This document shows, piece by piece, positions 41,615 through 50,128 of a DNA stretch of 64,000 nucleotides. The notes beneath the pieces are model-generated. The model did not search any database and was not told the origin of the DNA. It worked only from the letters and a program-made list of their open reading frames with translations. A program made the position numbers and the translations under genes. The stretch is from NCBI GenBank assembly GCA_030054835.1, contig JASGVS010000031.1, forward strand, positions 27,584-91,583, read 5' to 3'. Source of the stretch: UBA3910 sp002391465 (GTDB taxonomy: Bacteria > Bacillota > Limnochordia > Darwinibacteriales > Darwinibacteriaceae). Numbering within the stretch: the first letter of the stretch is position 1; each line of letters begins with the position of its first letter.

Positions 41615-42733
41615 ATGGCAGTGAATTTAGCTAAGCATCAGGTAATCGAAGCGGGCAAACAGTTAGTGAAAGAGAATCTCATCGTTCGGACCTGGGGCAA
41701 TGTGAGCTCTAGGTTAGATGATAACTCTTTCCTAATTACACCCAGCGGGAGGAACTACTTCACCCTCACACCTGCTGAAATCGTGGAAGTGAAGATTGCC
41801 GATCTAAGCCATAAAGGTGATGTCAAACCGTCCTCTGAAAAGCGGATTCATGCCGCAGTCTACCGGAATTTTCCCGAAATCAACTTTATCATTCACACCC
41901 ACCAGGAGAACGCCTCAATTCTGGCAGCTTCAGGCCTCGAGGCGTTCCAGCTGCCTGAGCCAAGCTCCTTACTGGGCCGCCAAGTCCCCTGTGCCCCCTA
42001 TGCACTGCCGGGGACTAGGACTCTGCAGAGAAACGTAATTATGACGCTCCTTGCCTCCCAGGGACAAGCGGTCTTGATGGAACGTCACGGAGCACTCTGT
42101 GTGGGTAGAAGTTACGAAGAAGCCTTTGCGGTCGCCGCCGAGCTGGAAGAGACTTGCGGCCGCTTTATTAATGAACGGTTTTCCTGGCAGGCGCAGGCAG
42201 AAAAGGGTCCGGCTTATCCCGAGAGCAGGCGTATTCAAGGGGGCTTTTCCCTGTTTGACCAGGGGGGAGGGGAAATCAAGGTTCTTACCGCCAACGGCGG
42301 GGACAGGCTGGGCTGGGAAGGGCAGATCTCTAGGGCTGTCTACTCCAGGCAGGCAGGCGTTAACTGGATTGTGTTTGATGCCAGCCCACCTTGTGTGGAA
42401 TTCTCCCGCCTAAAGCGCCCCTTAAAGCCGCTTTTGGATGATTTTGCCCAGATCGTGGGTACATCCGCCAAGACTGTGGCCTCTGACCCAGAGCAAGTTG
42501 CCGCTGCCCTGCAGCGCTCAGCTGCCGTTTTTGTAGAGGGGCTGGGAGTGATCTGCACCGGGCGGACCAGGGATGAGGCCCGGGCGGTATCCCTTGTGAC
42601 CAGAAAGGCGTGTAAAGCCTATCTGGTAGCCGCCCAAGGGGGAAAGCCCAAGCCGATTAATCCGCTGGAAGCCCTGCTCATGCGCCTGGTTTACAAGAAA
42701 ACCTATTCTCAGCTGGCGGAAAACAACAGCTAA
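41615..42733 (+). CDS. Class II aldolase/adducin-family protein with a degenerate second domain
   Basis: This 372-residue protein is about twice the usual 210-220 residues. The N-terminal half has the zinc aldolase/epimerase pattern: WGNVSSR, TPSG, E75, H94-T-H96 and H158 (MERHGALCVG). The C-terminal half (about 208-360) repeats the fold: QISRAVYSRQAGVNWIVFDASP corresponds to the HTH region and FVEGLGVICTGRTRDEA to the RHGALCVGRSYEEA region, but the metal ligands are gone. It would split or epimerise a sugar phosphate such as fuculose-1-P or ribulose-5-P. The FGGY kinase gene follows after 14 bp, so a kinase-aldolase pathway is likely. A TTGACT about 60 bp upstream may be part of its promoter. 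Confidence 0.8.
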   Translation: MAVNLAKHQVIEAGKQLVKENLIVRTWGNVSSRLDDNSFLITPSGRNYFTLTPAEIVEVKIADLSHKGDVKPSSEKRIHAAVYRNFPEINFIIHTHQENASILAASGLEAFQLPEPSSLLGRQVPCAPYALPGTRTLQRNVIMTLLASQGQAVLMERHGALCVGRSYEEAFAVAAELEETCGRFINERFSWQAQAEKGPAYPESRRIQGGFSLFDQGGGEIKVLTANGGDRLGWEGQISRAVYSRQAGVNWIVFDASPPCVEFSRLKRPLKPLLDDFAQIVGTSAKTVASDPEQVAAALQRSAAVFVEGLGVICTGRTRDEARAVSLVTRKACKAYLVAAQGGKPKPINPLEALLMRLVYKKTYSQLAENNS

Positions 42734-42747
42734 CGGGAGGGGTAGGC

Positions 42748-44409
42748 GTGGATGGCTATGTAATAGCCTACGATTTCGGGACAACTGGGGTGAAAACGTG
42801 CGTCTTCGCTATCGGCGATTCCATCAGGCCGGTAGCCAGTTCACTGGAGGGTTATGAGCTTTACATACTTCCCCAAGGAGGCGCGGAACAGGATCCGGAC
42901 CAGTGGTGGCGGGCAATGTGTGTTAGCACCCAAAGGGTGCTGAAGGAGAGCGGTATTAAGCCCGAACATATCATGGGCATTTCCTTCTGTGCCCAGATGC
43001 AGGGCCTGGTGCTGGTAGATAGGGAAGGCCGGCCCGTACGCCGGGCCATGAGCTACATGGATTCCCGGGGCGAAGGGGAGCTGCGGGCAGTTATGGGCCA
43101 TGGTCTGCAGGTAGCGGGCGTGAATGTGTTCAAACTGCTAAAATCGCTTCACATAACCAAAGCGGTGGCCGCCAGTGCCAAGGATCCGGTCTGGCGCTAC
43201 AAATGGGTGGAAAGGCATGAACCTGAAAACTTCGCCCGTGTTTACAAATGGCTTGATGTGAAGGAATACTTGATTTTAAAGGCAACAGGAGAGTTTGTCA
43301 TGACGGAGGACAGTGCCTACGCCACGCTCCTGTATGATACGAGGCCAGGCAAAAGGGGCTTCAGCCCAGAGATGTGCGCCATGCTGGGCGTGAACATGGA
43401 GCATCTGCCTGATGTTGTGCCCTGCACTGCCTTAGTTGGTACAGTGAGTTCCAGGGCAGCGGAGGAGCTTTCGCTCAAAGCGGGCACCCCAGTCTTTGGC
43501 GGCGGCGGAGATGCTTCCTTGATCGGGGTAGGTGCCGGGGCAGTGACTAAAGGCAGCACCCACGTTTACATGGGTACCTCCGGCTGGGTTTCTACCGTAG
43601 TAGACAAACAGTATTTAGACGTGAAAAACATGATCGCTTCCATCGTGGGAGCTGATCCCGAACACTTCAACTATTTCGCCGAACTGGAAACAGCAGGTAA
43701 ATGCCTGGAATGGGTAAAGGATCATCTCGCCCTAGATGAGATCAACATTTACCTGGAGAAAAAGAGCATTGTTGATTCGAAAGAGGCAGTGTACAAAAGC
43801 CTCTGCGATTACATGATCAGTGTTATAGGAGACGTCCCTCCCGGCAGCGGCGGTGTGATTTTCACGCCCTGGCTGCATGGCAACCGGTGTCCCTTTGAGG
43901 ATGCCAATGCCAGGGGGATGTTTTTTAATATTGGCTTAGATACGGGTAAGACTGAAATGATCCATGCCGTTTTGGAAGGGGTCTGCTACCACCTGCGTTG
44001 GCAGCTGGAGGCCCAGGAAGAAAAAGTGCGGGCAGCGGATACTATCCGCTTTGTGTGGGGTGGGGCGTTGGCACCCCTAACCTGCCAGATTCTCGCCGAT
44101 GTGCTGGGCAGACAGATCGAAACGGTGAATAATCCCCAAGACGTGGGCGCAGTAGGAGCGGCTGTTGTGACGGCAGTGGGATTAGGTGTACTGGGTAGGA
44201 TCTCGGACGCAGCTTCCTTAATTGAAGTGGTGGCAAGCTACGAACCAAAACCAGCAGTTCAGGCAGTTTACGATGGGTATTTTAAGGTGTTTAAGTCGCT
44301 CTACAAAAACAACAAAGGCGCGTTCAACCATTTGAACGCGCCCAGTATAAAGCCAAAGCACACGACAGCAGGCACCTCACAAGAACCGCATCAGCTTGCG
44401 CACAACTGA
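42748..44409 (+). CDS. FGGY-family carbohydrate kinase (xylulokinase-like)
   Basis: This 553-residue protein has both FGGY domains: the N-terminal ATP loop YDFGTTGVKTCVF, the catalytic-Asp region GGGGDASLIG (about 251) and the adenosine loop GTSGWVS. It would phosphorylate a ketose such as xylulose, ribulose or fuculose. The start is GTG at 42748 after GGGAGGGG. It is about 50 residues longer than typical; the last 25 or so (NHLNAPSIKPKH...) are encoded across the antisense terminator of the opposing aldehyde dehydrogenase gene and look non-conserved. It overlaps that gene tail to tail by 33 bp. Confidence 0.85.
   Translation: MDGYVIAYDFGTTGVKTCVFAIGDSIRPVASSLEGYELYILPQGGAEQDPDQWWRAMCVSTQRVLKESGIKPEHIMGISFCAQMQGLVLVDREGRPVRRAMSYMDSRGEGELRAVMGHGLQVAGVNVFKLLKSLHITKAVAASAKDPVWRYKWVERHEPENFARVYKWLDVKEYLILKATGEFVMTEDSAYATLLYDTRPGKRGFSPEMCAMLGVNMEHLPDVVPCTALVGTVSSRAAEELSLKAGTPVFGGGGDASLIGVGAGAVTKGSTHVYMGTSGWVSTVVDKQYLDVKNMIASIVGADPEHFNYFAELETAGKCLEWVKDHLALDEINIYLEKKSIVDSKEAVYKSLCDYMISVIGDVPPGSGGVIFTPWLHGNRCPFEDANARGMFFNIGLDTGKTEMIHAVLEGVCYHLRWQLEAQEEKVRAADTIRFVWGGALAPLTCQILADVLGRQIETVNNPQDVGAVGAAVVTAVGLGVLGRISDAASLIEVVASYEPKPAVQAVYDGYFKVFKSLYKNNKGAFNHLNAPSIKPKHTTAGTSQEPHQLAHN
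44304..44342 (-). terminator. Terminator of the aldehyde dehydrogenase operon, inside the kinase CDS
   Basis: GGCGCGTTCAA / TTGAACGCGCC (44317-44342) is a perfect 11-bp stem with a 4-nt loop. On the minus strand it is followed by TTTGTTGTTTTTG; on the plus strand there is no T run. It lies within the 3' end of the kinase gene. Confidence 0.85.
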
Positions 44410-45756
44410 GAGGGGTGTTTTATACGGCGGGTACTTCTGTTTTACATCGAACACAGTGCTGCTCAAGAGCACGCTCTTGTAATGGGTAAAGGTATCGAAG
44501 GTGGCCCTACCGTGGTATTTCCCCATACCGCTTGCACCTACCCCGCCAAAGGGCAGCCATTTGGTTGTGATATGGCTGATGGTATCATTCACGCACACAC
44601 CACCTGAGGAAGTGCTGGAAAGTACGTATTCGATCTTGTCTTTACTGCGGGAGAACAGATAAAGGGCCAGCGGTTTAGGCAGGCGGTTGATGTGCTTGAC
44701 CGCCTCCGGCAGCTCCCGGTACGTAAGCACGGGCAGAATTGGCCCGAAGATCTCATCCTGCATTAGCTGACCGTCTGGTAAGACGTCCGTAATGATGGTG
44801 GGGGAGATATACAGCTTATCGGGGTCTGTCTCCCCGCCGTAGACAACGGTGCCTTCTGCGAGAAGACCTGCTAGACGCCGAAAATGGCTCTGGTTGATAA
44901 TTCGGCCAAAATCTGCGCTCGTTTTGGGCTCGCTGCCGTAAAAACCAGCCAGTGCTTTTTTCATTTCCCCCATCAGCTCATCTTTCGCGTCCACATGTAC
45001 TAACATATAATCCGGAGCAACACAGGTTTGGCCAGCGTTTAAGAATTTACCCCAGGCGATGCGCTTGGCCGCCTGTTTCAGATCTGCGTCCGGCTCAACG
45101 ATGCAGGGGCTTTTACCCCCCAGCTCTAGCGTGACCGGTGTTAGATGCTTAGCGGCAGCCTCCATCACAACCTTACCCACCCCGGTACTGCCCGTGAAGA
45201 AGATGTAGTCGAACTCCTCCTGCAGTATTGCCCGGGTGCCGCCCGCTTCCCCTGTGACCACCGTGACGTATTCCGACGGGAAAGCACTGTTGATCAGCTC
45301 AGCCAAAAGGGCAGTGGTATGGGCTGAATTCCGCGAGGGTTTTATTACAGCGCAGTTGCCTGCTGCTATCGCCCCAACCAACGGGGCTATGGTGAGCTGG
45401 AAGGGGTAGTTCCAGGGGCTGATAATTAACACCACCCCGTAGGGTTCGGGTATTATGCGGCTGCGGGAGCCCACGTAAGCCAAGGGAGTTGGTACCGGTT
45501 TGGGCTTCATTAGACGCTTGAGGCGTTTGCGCAGGTAGCGCAGTTCATTCAGGACAAAGCCCACTTCCGTGAGATAGCCCTCCACCTCCGATTTACCCAA
45601 ATCTGCCTTTAAGGCAGCCAAAATCTGCCCTTCATTTTCACTGATCAGCCGCTCCAACAGATCGAGCTGCCTTTGGCGAAATGATAGGCTGCGCGTATTA
45701 CCCGCTAGGAAAAACTCCCTTTGTTTCTTTACCAGTTCGGCGTAGATGGCTATCAC
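44377..45756 (-). CDS. Aldehyde dehydrogenase, class 3-like
   Basis: This 459-residue enzyme oxidises aldehydes with NAD(P)+. It shows EPYGVVLIISPWNYPFQL, FFTGSTGVGKVV, LELGGKSP (catalytic Glu) and NAGQTCVAPDY (catalytic Cys), the last being typical of class 3 fatty or aromatic aldehyde dehydrogenases. A basic hydrophobic C-terminus (LSVVRKLMRFL) could touch the membrane. The start is GTG at 45756, overlapping the polX stop as GTGA, so the two are coupled. Confidence 0.92.
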   Translation of the reverse strand: MIAIYAELVKKQREFFLAGNTRSLSFRQRQLDLLERLISENEGQILAALKADLGKSEVEGYLTEVGFVLNELRYLRKRLKRLMKPKPVPTPLAYVGSRSRIIPEPYGVVLIISPWNYPFQLTIAPLVGAIAAGNCAVIKPSRNSAHTTALLAELINSAFPSEYVTVVTGEAGGTRAILQEEFDYIFFTGSTGVGKVVMEAAAKHLTPVTLELGGKSPCIVEPDADLKQAAKRIAWGKFLNAGQTCVAPDYMLVHVDAKDELMGEMKKALAGFYGSEPKTSADFGRIINQSHFRRLAGLLAEGTVVYGGETDPDKLYISPTIITDVLPDGQLMQDEIFGPILPVLTYRELPEAVKHINRLPKPLALYLFSRSKDKIEYVLSSTSSGGVCVNDTISHITTKWLPFGGVGASGMGKYHGRATFDTFTHYKSVLLSSTVFDVKQKYPPYKTPLSVVRKLMRFL

Positions 45757-47378
45757 TTCCCTTTCTGCCTAAACTTTTCCAGAAGAGCAGTAATATCCCA
45801 AGTGTTGAGAACCACTTCCCTGGGCAGGCCCGCCTTACGGGCCATGTTCAGCCCATAACGGGTATCGTTATAGCCCGCTAAGCTGTGGGCATCTGGATTT
45901 ATTGCCAACAATACTCCCCGCTCGTAGGCTCTGTGGGCCCAGCGCCAGTCAAGGTCCAGCCGGTGGGGATTGGCGTTGATTTCAATTGCCACATCGTGCT
46001 CGCGGCAGGCGTCAATTACCGCATCTAAGTCGATGGCGTAGGGCTCCCTGGCCAAAAGCAGGCGCCCGGTGGGATGGCCCAGCATATTGACGTGGGGATT
46101 GGAAACGGCTTTCAGCACCCGCTGGGTCATTTCCCTCTCGCTCATTTTAAAAGCGGAATGGACAGATGCTATTACATAATCAAGCTCACTAAGTAGGTCG
46201 TCAGAGCAGTCCAAGCTGCCATCGCTGAGGATGTCCACCTCCAGCCCTTTCAGCAGCTTGAAGTCGCTGTATTTGGCGTTAACCTCATCAATTTCCGCCA
46301 TCTGCCGGCGCAGATCATCGGCGTTTAAGCCCCCAGCGTAAATGGCCGATTGGCTGTGGTCACCAATGCCAATAAAGGACCAGCCTAAACTGCGTCCGTG
46401 CTCCGCGATCTCTGCCAGAGTGTTGGTGCCGTCGCTGTAGTTGGAGTGGTTGTGAAACACGCCCTTAAGATCTTTGTCTGTTACTAGCCCAGCTAAAAGT
46501 TGGGGCAGCTCAGTCCGTGAGGTTTCTAAAATGCCTTCCCTGAGTTCAGGCGGAATAAACTCTAAGCCAAGCTGGGCGTAGCATTCTTCTTCACTGGCGG
46601 CAATAGGCAGCTCACCATCTGGTGCCAACGAACCGAGGAAATCTATATGGGCTGCACTGCCGGTGGTTAGGATAGCGTCTGTGCCCCAGCGCTCTTTGCT
46701 GGTAAAGTGGAGTTCAACCGGGATTCCGGCCGCGCTCTGCTCTGGGACGTCAGGTAAGTCCCCTTGGGAAATGCCGGCAACGAGAAGTTCGATCTTGCCT
46801 ACCACTTCCAAGCCCCGGCGCAGCTCGCCACTGACAAGGACCTTTCCTCCGGTAATTTCTTCGAGCAACGTCTTCAATTGGAGAGCTGCACCTAAGGCGT
46901 CTGGGTACAGGTAGGACTGCTGGTAGCGGCGAAGTGTTTTGATGCCCGCCAAAATGTCCGCTTGGCTCTTGGGACCAAAACCCTTGAGGGTTAAGAGACG
47001 GTTCTCTTGGCAGGCGTATTCCAACTCGCCTAGATTGGTAATCTGGAGGGTATCGTAGAGGTAGCGGATCCTTTTTGTGCCTAATCCGGGGATGTTATAC
47101 AGATCCAAGAGGGTGGGAGGTATTTCCTGGGCAAGTTCGACGTAGACTGTTGTTGTGCCCGTATCCAAGATCTCCCGGATTGACTGCTCAATACCTGCAC
47201 CAACGCCCGGGATTTCCCGCAGCCTGTCTTGCTGTACCAGCTCTTCAAAATCTGCATCTAGCTTTAGAAGGGCCATAACCGCGTTGTTGTAGGCGCGGAC
47301 CCGATAAAAACTTTCACCTGCCAGCTCCAGCATGCGGGCAGTATCTTTCAAAACACCGATTACTAACTGCCTTCTCAT
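45753..47378 (-). CDS. polX: PolX-like protein: PHP domain intact, polymerase active site lost
   Basis: This 541-residue protein has the PolX layout: HhH domain, polymerase palm and C-terminal PHP domain. HhH motifs are IPGVGAGIEQSI, IPGLGTKRIRYL and LKGFGPKSQADIL. In the palm the motif that should read GSxRRGxETVGDxDxL reads SGELRRGLEVVGKIELL, so the two metal-binding Asp are Lys195 and Glu197; the third Asp is Glu222, and the segment between is about 30 residues shorter than usual. The PHP metal site is complete: HNHSNYSDG, GIGDHSQS, LEVDIL, ASVHSAF, GHPTGR and NPDAHS. A nuclease or phosphatase without polymerase activity is expected. The ATG at 47378 is 6 nt from GAGGTG. Confidence 0.88.
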   Translation of the reverse strand: MRRQLVIGVLKDTARMLELAGESFYRVRAYNNAVMALLKLDADFEELVQQDRLREIPGVGAGIEQSIREILDTGTTTVYVELAQEIPPTLLDLYNIPGLGTKRIRYLYDTLQITNLGELEYACQENRLLTLKGFGPKSQADILAGIKTLRRYQQSYLYPDALGAALQLKTLLEEITGGKVLVSGELRRGLEVVGKIELLVAGISQGDLPDVPEQSAAGIPVELHFTSKERWGTDAILTTGSAAHIDFLGSLAPDGELPIAASEEECYAQLGLEFIPPELREGILETSRTELPQLLAGLVTDKDLKGVFHNHSNYSDGTNTLAEIAEHGRSLGWSFIGIGDHSQSAIYAGGLNADDLRRQMAEIDEVNAKYSDFKLLKGLEVDILSDGSLDCSDDLLSELDYVIASVHSAFKMSEREMTQRVLKAVSNPHVNMLGHPTGRLLLAREPYAIDLDAVIDACREHDVAIEINANPHRLDLDWRWAHRAYERGVLLAINPDAHSLAGYNDTRYGLNMARKAGLPREVVLNTWDITALLEKFRQKGK

Positions 47379-47540
47379 ATCACTCACCTCGTTCGGTGGT
47401 AGAGTTCGTTATGGGGACAAGGAACCCTCCAGCTAAAGAAATTTAGTAAAATAGTATGTTTTTCTGTCCGCGGAAGGAGGACAACGCCTCTCTGTCGTGG
47501 TATAGCATGAATAAGATTTAAATAGTTAGGATGGGGAAAA

Positions 47541-48407
47541 ATGGGCAGAATAGCCATTGTTACCGACAGTTCAGCCGGTATCCCTGAAGAATTGGTCCGG
47601 GCCAGCGATTTACACATAGTTCCCATCGGTGTCCAGATTGACCACAAACCCTTCAAGGACGGTGTTGACTTAAGGAAAGAGGAATTCTACGCTAAGCTAG
47701 ACTCGGGTAATGTCTCAACTTCCCAGCCTGCGCCCGGGGATTTCATCGAGGTGTATCAGCGCTTGGCCCAAAAGGCCAAGGAGATTATCTCAATCCACGT
47801 GACCAGTGTGGGCAGCGGCACAGTGAACACAGCCAATTTGGTGAAAGAGATGATTTCGGTGCCCATCAGCGTTGTGGACTCCAAAACAGCCAGCATGGCC
47901 CAGGGGTTCATTGCCCTCGCGGCAGCCAAAGCGGCCCAGTTGGGTAAGACGCGGGAGGAAATTTTGGAGGCTGTGGAGCAGGTTAGGGAACGCACTGCCG
48001 TTTTTGTGGCAGTTCCAACGTTGAAATATTTGGCCAAAAGCGGTAGGATCAGTTCAGTTCAAAGCCTACTCGCAGGCGTCCTGTCCATCAAGCCCATTTT
48101 GGGCGTCAAGGACGGACTGGTTGATGTGGTGGCCAAGGTACGTTCGTACCCCAAGGCCCTGCAGCGGTTGATCAGCCTGGTGGAAGAGCGCTTCCCCGAG
48201 GGTGTGACCAACATCGCGGTGCTTCATGCCAACGCTTTGAAAGAGGCGGAGGAGTTCAAGGAACTGATCGCCCAGCGCTTCGAGCCCATCAACATCTTTA
48301 TCGCGGAAATGAGTGCATCCCTAGCGGTCCACGGGGGCCAGGGGATGCTTGGCATTGCTGTCTGTGATAGTCCCCTAGTGGGGAGCCTTCTGGCCCCTTC
48401 AGGTTGA
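47541..48407 (+). CDS. DegV family fatty-acid-binding protein
   Basis: This 288-residue protein begins RIAIVTDSSAGIPEE and continues with VSTSQPAPGDF, HVTSVGSGTVNTA and VDSKTASMAQGF, the DegV pattern. DegV/FakB proteins hold a fatty acid so that FakA can phosphorylate it. No fakA is nearby. It is divergent from polX and is followed by the S1-domain gene's own promoter. Confidence 0.92.
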   Translation: MGRIAIVTDSSAGIPEELVRASDLHIVPIGVQIDHKPFKDGVDLRKEEFYAKLDSGNVSTSQPAPGDFIEVYQRLAQKAKEIISIHVTSVGSGTVNTANLVKEMISVPISVVDSKTASMAQGFIALAAAKAAQLGKTREEILEAVEQVRERTAVFVAVPTLKYLAKSGRISSVQSLLAGVLSIKPILGVKDGLVDVVAKVRSYPKALQRLISLVEERFPEGVTNIAVLHANALKEAEEFKELIAQRFEPINIFIAEMSASLAVHGGQGMLGIAVCDSPLVGSLLAPSG

Positions 48408-48419
48408 TTTTTCAATTGA

Positions 48420-48448
48420 TTGACACAAAAATGCCAATAATATATAAT
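48420..48448 (+). promoter_or_regulatory. Sigma-A promoter of the S1-domain gene
   Basis: TTGACA (48420-48425), 17 nt, TATAAT (48443-48448): full consensus. Confidence 0.9.
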
Positions 48449-48506
48449 ATATGTTAGCCGCGTGCCCTGCAAACGGCAAAATTCAAGAGGAGGAATTTTT
48501 TAACGT

Positions 48507-48893
48507 ATGTCAATCGATGTTGGCAGCATTGTCGAAGGGAAGGTCACGGGGATTACCAATTTCGGTGCCTTCGTAGAACTTTCCAACGGCCAGACCGGAT
48601 TAGTTCACATTTCTGAAGTAGCTGATGCCTACGTGAAAGACATTAAGGACTATGTGAACGAGAACGATACAGTCAAAGTCAAAGTCATTAATGTCAGCGA
48701 TGGAAAGATCGGCCTATCCATCAAACAGGCAAATCCTCAGCAGTCCCAGTCGCATTCGCGGGGTCGTCGCGGGAGGGGACCGCGTTCTTTAGGTTTTGAA
48801 GAGCGTCTTGCCCAGTTTTTAAAAGACAGCGACGAGAGGCAGCAGTCCTTACGGAAAAGCCAAGACTCAAAACGAGGAGGCAGGGGCGCATAG
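48507..48893 (+). CDS. yabR: S1 RNA-binding domain protein (YabR-like)
   Basis: This 128-residue protein has one S1 domain (about 3-75; GSIVEGKVTGITNFGAFVEL, GLVHISEVADAYVKD, GKIGLSIKQA) and a basic, disordered tail rich in R, G, S and Q. In Bacillus yabR follows divIC directly; here 7 kb separates them. It probably binds RNA or the ribosome. Its own consensus promoter and AGGAGG suggest strong expression. Confidence 0.9.
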   Translation: MSIDVGSIVEGKVTGITNFGAFVELSNGQTGLVHISEVADAYVKDIKDYVNENDTVKVKVINVSDGKIGLSIKQANPQQSQSHSRGRRGRGPRSLGFEERLAQFLKDSDERQQSLRKSQDSKRGGRGA

Positions 48894-48939
48894 CTTAACA
48901 AGGTCTTATTTGTCGTATATTCGTTAGCTTCAAAACTAT

Positions 48940-48980
48940 CACCTCTCAACGGGGGTTTACTCTCCTTGGGAGGTGTTTTT
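48940..48980 (+). terminator. Rho-independent terminator of yabR
   Basis: A 10-bp stem CACCTCTCAA / TTGGGAGGTG (one wobble) with a 16-nt loop is followed by TTTTT. Confidence 0.78.
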
Positions 48981-48997
48981 ACTAAGGGTGTGATCTT

Positions 48998-49570
48998 CTG
49001 ACTTTCGTCAAACCAAGCAGGGAAGTTTTAGCTGTAATAGGGGAACAAATAAAGAGGGAGCCCCGGGGAGTATTGGGCATCAACCGTTTCTGCGTCTACG
49101 ATTATCCCCAGGTGATCACAAACCGCCCGTTAATTGTGCTGGAGCCGGATATTGAGATCTTTCCCACCCTCTATTGGCTCACCTGTCCATACCTGAACAA
49201 AGAGGTTGCCCAGTTGGAGGCGGATGGGTTCATTGCCCAGTTCGAACAAAGAATAGATGAAGATCCGGAGTTTGCCGCGGCTGTGCGGAAAAACCATGCA
49301 GATTACGCCGCCCGGCGTTTGGCTTTGATCCCCGTTGAAGTGAGGGAGAGGATGGGGAAGGATTACCCCCAGCGCTATCAGGTCTTAGCCGAGACAGGTG
49401 TGGGCGGTACCCGTAACCCCCATGGAGTGAAGTGTCTCCATGCCCATGTGGCAGATTATCTGGTCAACGGTGAAAATGTAATTGGGGCCGAGACGGTGAA
49501 GCTTTTGGACGGGAAGCTCGACTGCGAGCAGGCGAGCTGCCGAAGCTTTGCGGTTGACGAGGGGATCTAA
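48998..49570 (+). CDS. DUF501 protein, possibly with a CTG start
   Basis: The core (FCVYDYPQVITNRPL, FPTLYWLTCPYLNKEVAQLEADG, GGTRNPHGVKCLHAHVADYLV) fits DUF501, found beside divIC/ftsB in Actinobacteria. A TTG at 49073 would give 165 residues but cuts off REPRGVLG, which the family has at its N-terminus. The frame stays open upstream and reads LTFVKPSREVLAVIGEQIKR before REPRG, yet it has no ATG, GTG or TTG until a stop at 48983. A CTG at 48998, seven bases after AGGGTG, is the best candidate start and gives 190 residues. The HAH and cysteine positions suggest a metal site; the function is unknown. Confidence 0.72.
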   Translation: MTFVKPSREVLAVIGEQIKREPRGVLGINRFCVYDYPQVITNRPLIVLEPDIEIFPTLYWLTCPYLNKEVAQLEADGFIAQFEQRIDEDPEFAAAVRKNHADYAARRLALIPVEVRERMGKDYPQRYQVLAETGVGGTRNPHGVKCLHAHVADYLVNGENVIGAETVKLLDGKLDCEQASCRSFAVDEGI

Positions 49571-49582
49571 ATGGAATATAAT
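49554..49582 (+). promoter_or_regulatory. Sigma-A promoter of tRNA-Leu
   Basis: TTGACG (49554-49559), 17 nt, TATAAT (49577-49582), overlapping the end of the DUF501 gene. Confidence 0.8.
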
Positions 49583-49601
49583 AATGTTGTTTAAACGGCT
49601 T

Positions 49602-49688
49602 GCCGGGGTGGCGGAATGGTAGACGCTACGGACTTAAAATCCGTTGGGCTAAAAGCCCGTGAGGGTTCGAGTCCCTCCCCCGGCACCA
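49602..49688 (+). tRNA. tRNA-Leu (UAA)
   Basis: The acceptor GCCGGGG pairs with CCCCGGC, the anticodon loop reads ACTTAAAA with anticodon TAA, there is a long variable arm (TTGGGCTAAAAGCCCGT), and the T arm GAGGG-TTCGAGT-CCCTC is followed by an encoded CCA. The long variable arm supports Leu. Confidence 0.95.
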
Positions 49689-49741
49689 TTATGCATACTG
49701 GCACCCACGCGTTTGGGTGTTTTTAATCTGGAGGGAAGAAC

Positions 49742-50122
49742 TTGGCCAGACGGTCCGGGAAAGATGATAGGCTGAAAAAAACGGTCATGGCAGGTATCCA
49801 CGGTACGCCGGAACTGCGGCCTGACGAAAAGAGGCGCTTCCTCGGTTATTTCCGCGAACGGGTTATCGAAGCGGTTACCTTTGACCAAATCCGCACCAAA
49901 GAGGGGCGGGAGGCCATTACCACGGCGTTGAAGGATTCCCGCGCTGCCCGGCTCGTCATTCACCAAGAGGCACGCAGCCGGTCCATGGCTTTAATTACTG
50001 AGGCCCAGAAGAAAGGTGTTCCCTTCACAGTTGTATCGGATCCCACCTTTAGGGGTGAGGTGGCAGTCCTTGTGGCCGCCAATGACGCGGTGGATGTGCC
50101 CCGCCTGAAAAGTGAATCGTAA
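49742..50122 (+). CDS. YueI-like (DUF1694) protein
   Basis: This 126-residue protein carries LKKTVMAGIHGTPELRPDEKRRFLGYFRERV and ALKDSRAARLVIHQEAR, matching the YueI/DUF1694 family. The fold resembles L7Ae/ribosomal-type alpha-beta-alpha proteins; the role is unknown. The start is TTG at 49742 after GGAGGG. A bidirectional terminator follows. Confidence 0.82.
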   Translation: MARRSGKDDRLKKTVMAGIHGTPELRPDEKRRFLGYFRERVIEAVTFDQIRTKEGREAITTALKDSRAARLVIHQEARSRSMALITEAQKKGVPFTVVSDPTFRGEVAVLVAANDAVDVPRLKSES

Positions 50123-50128
50123 AAAATT

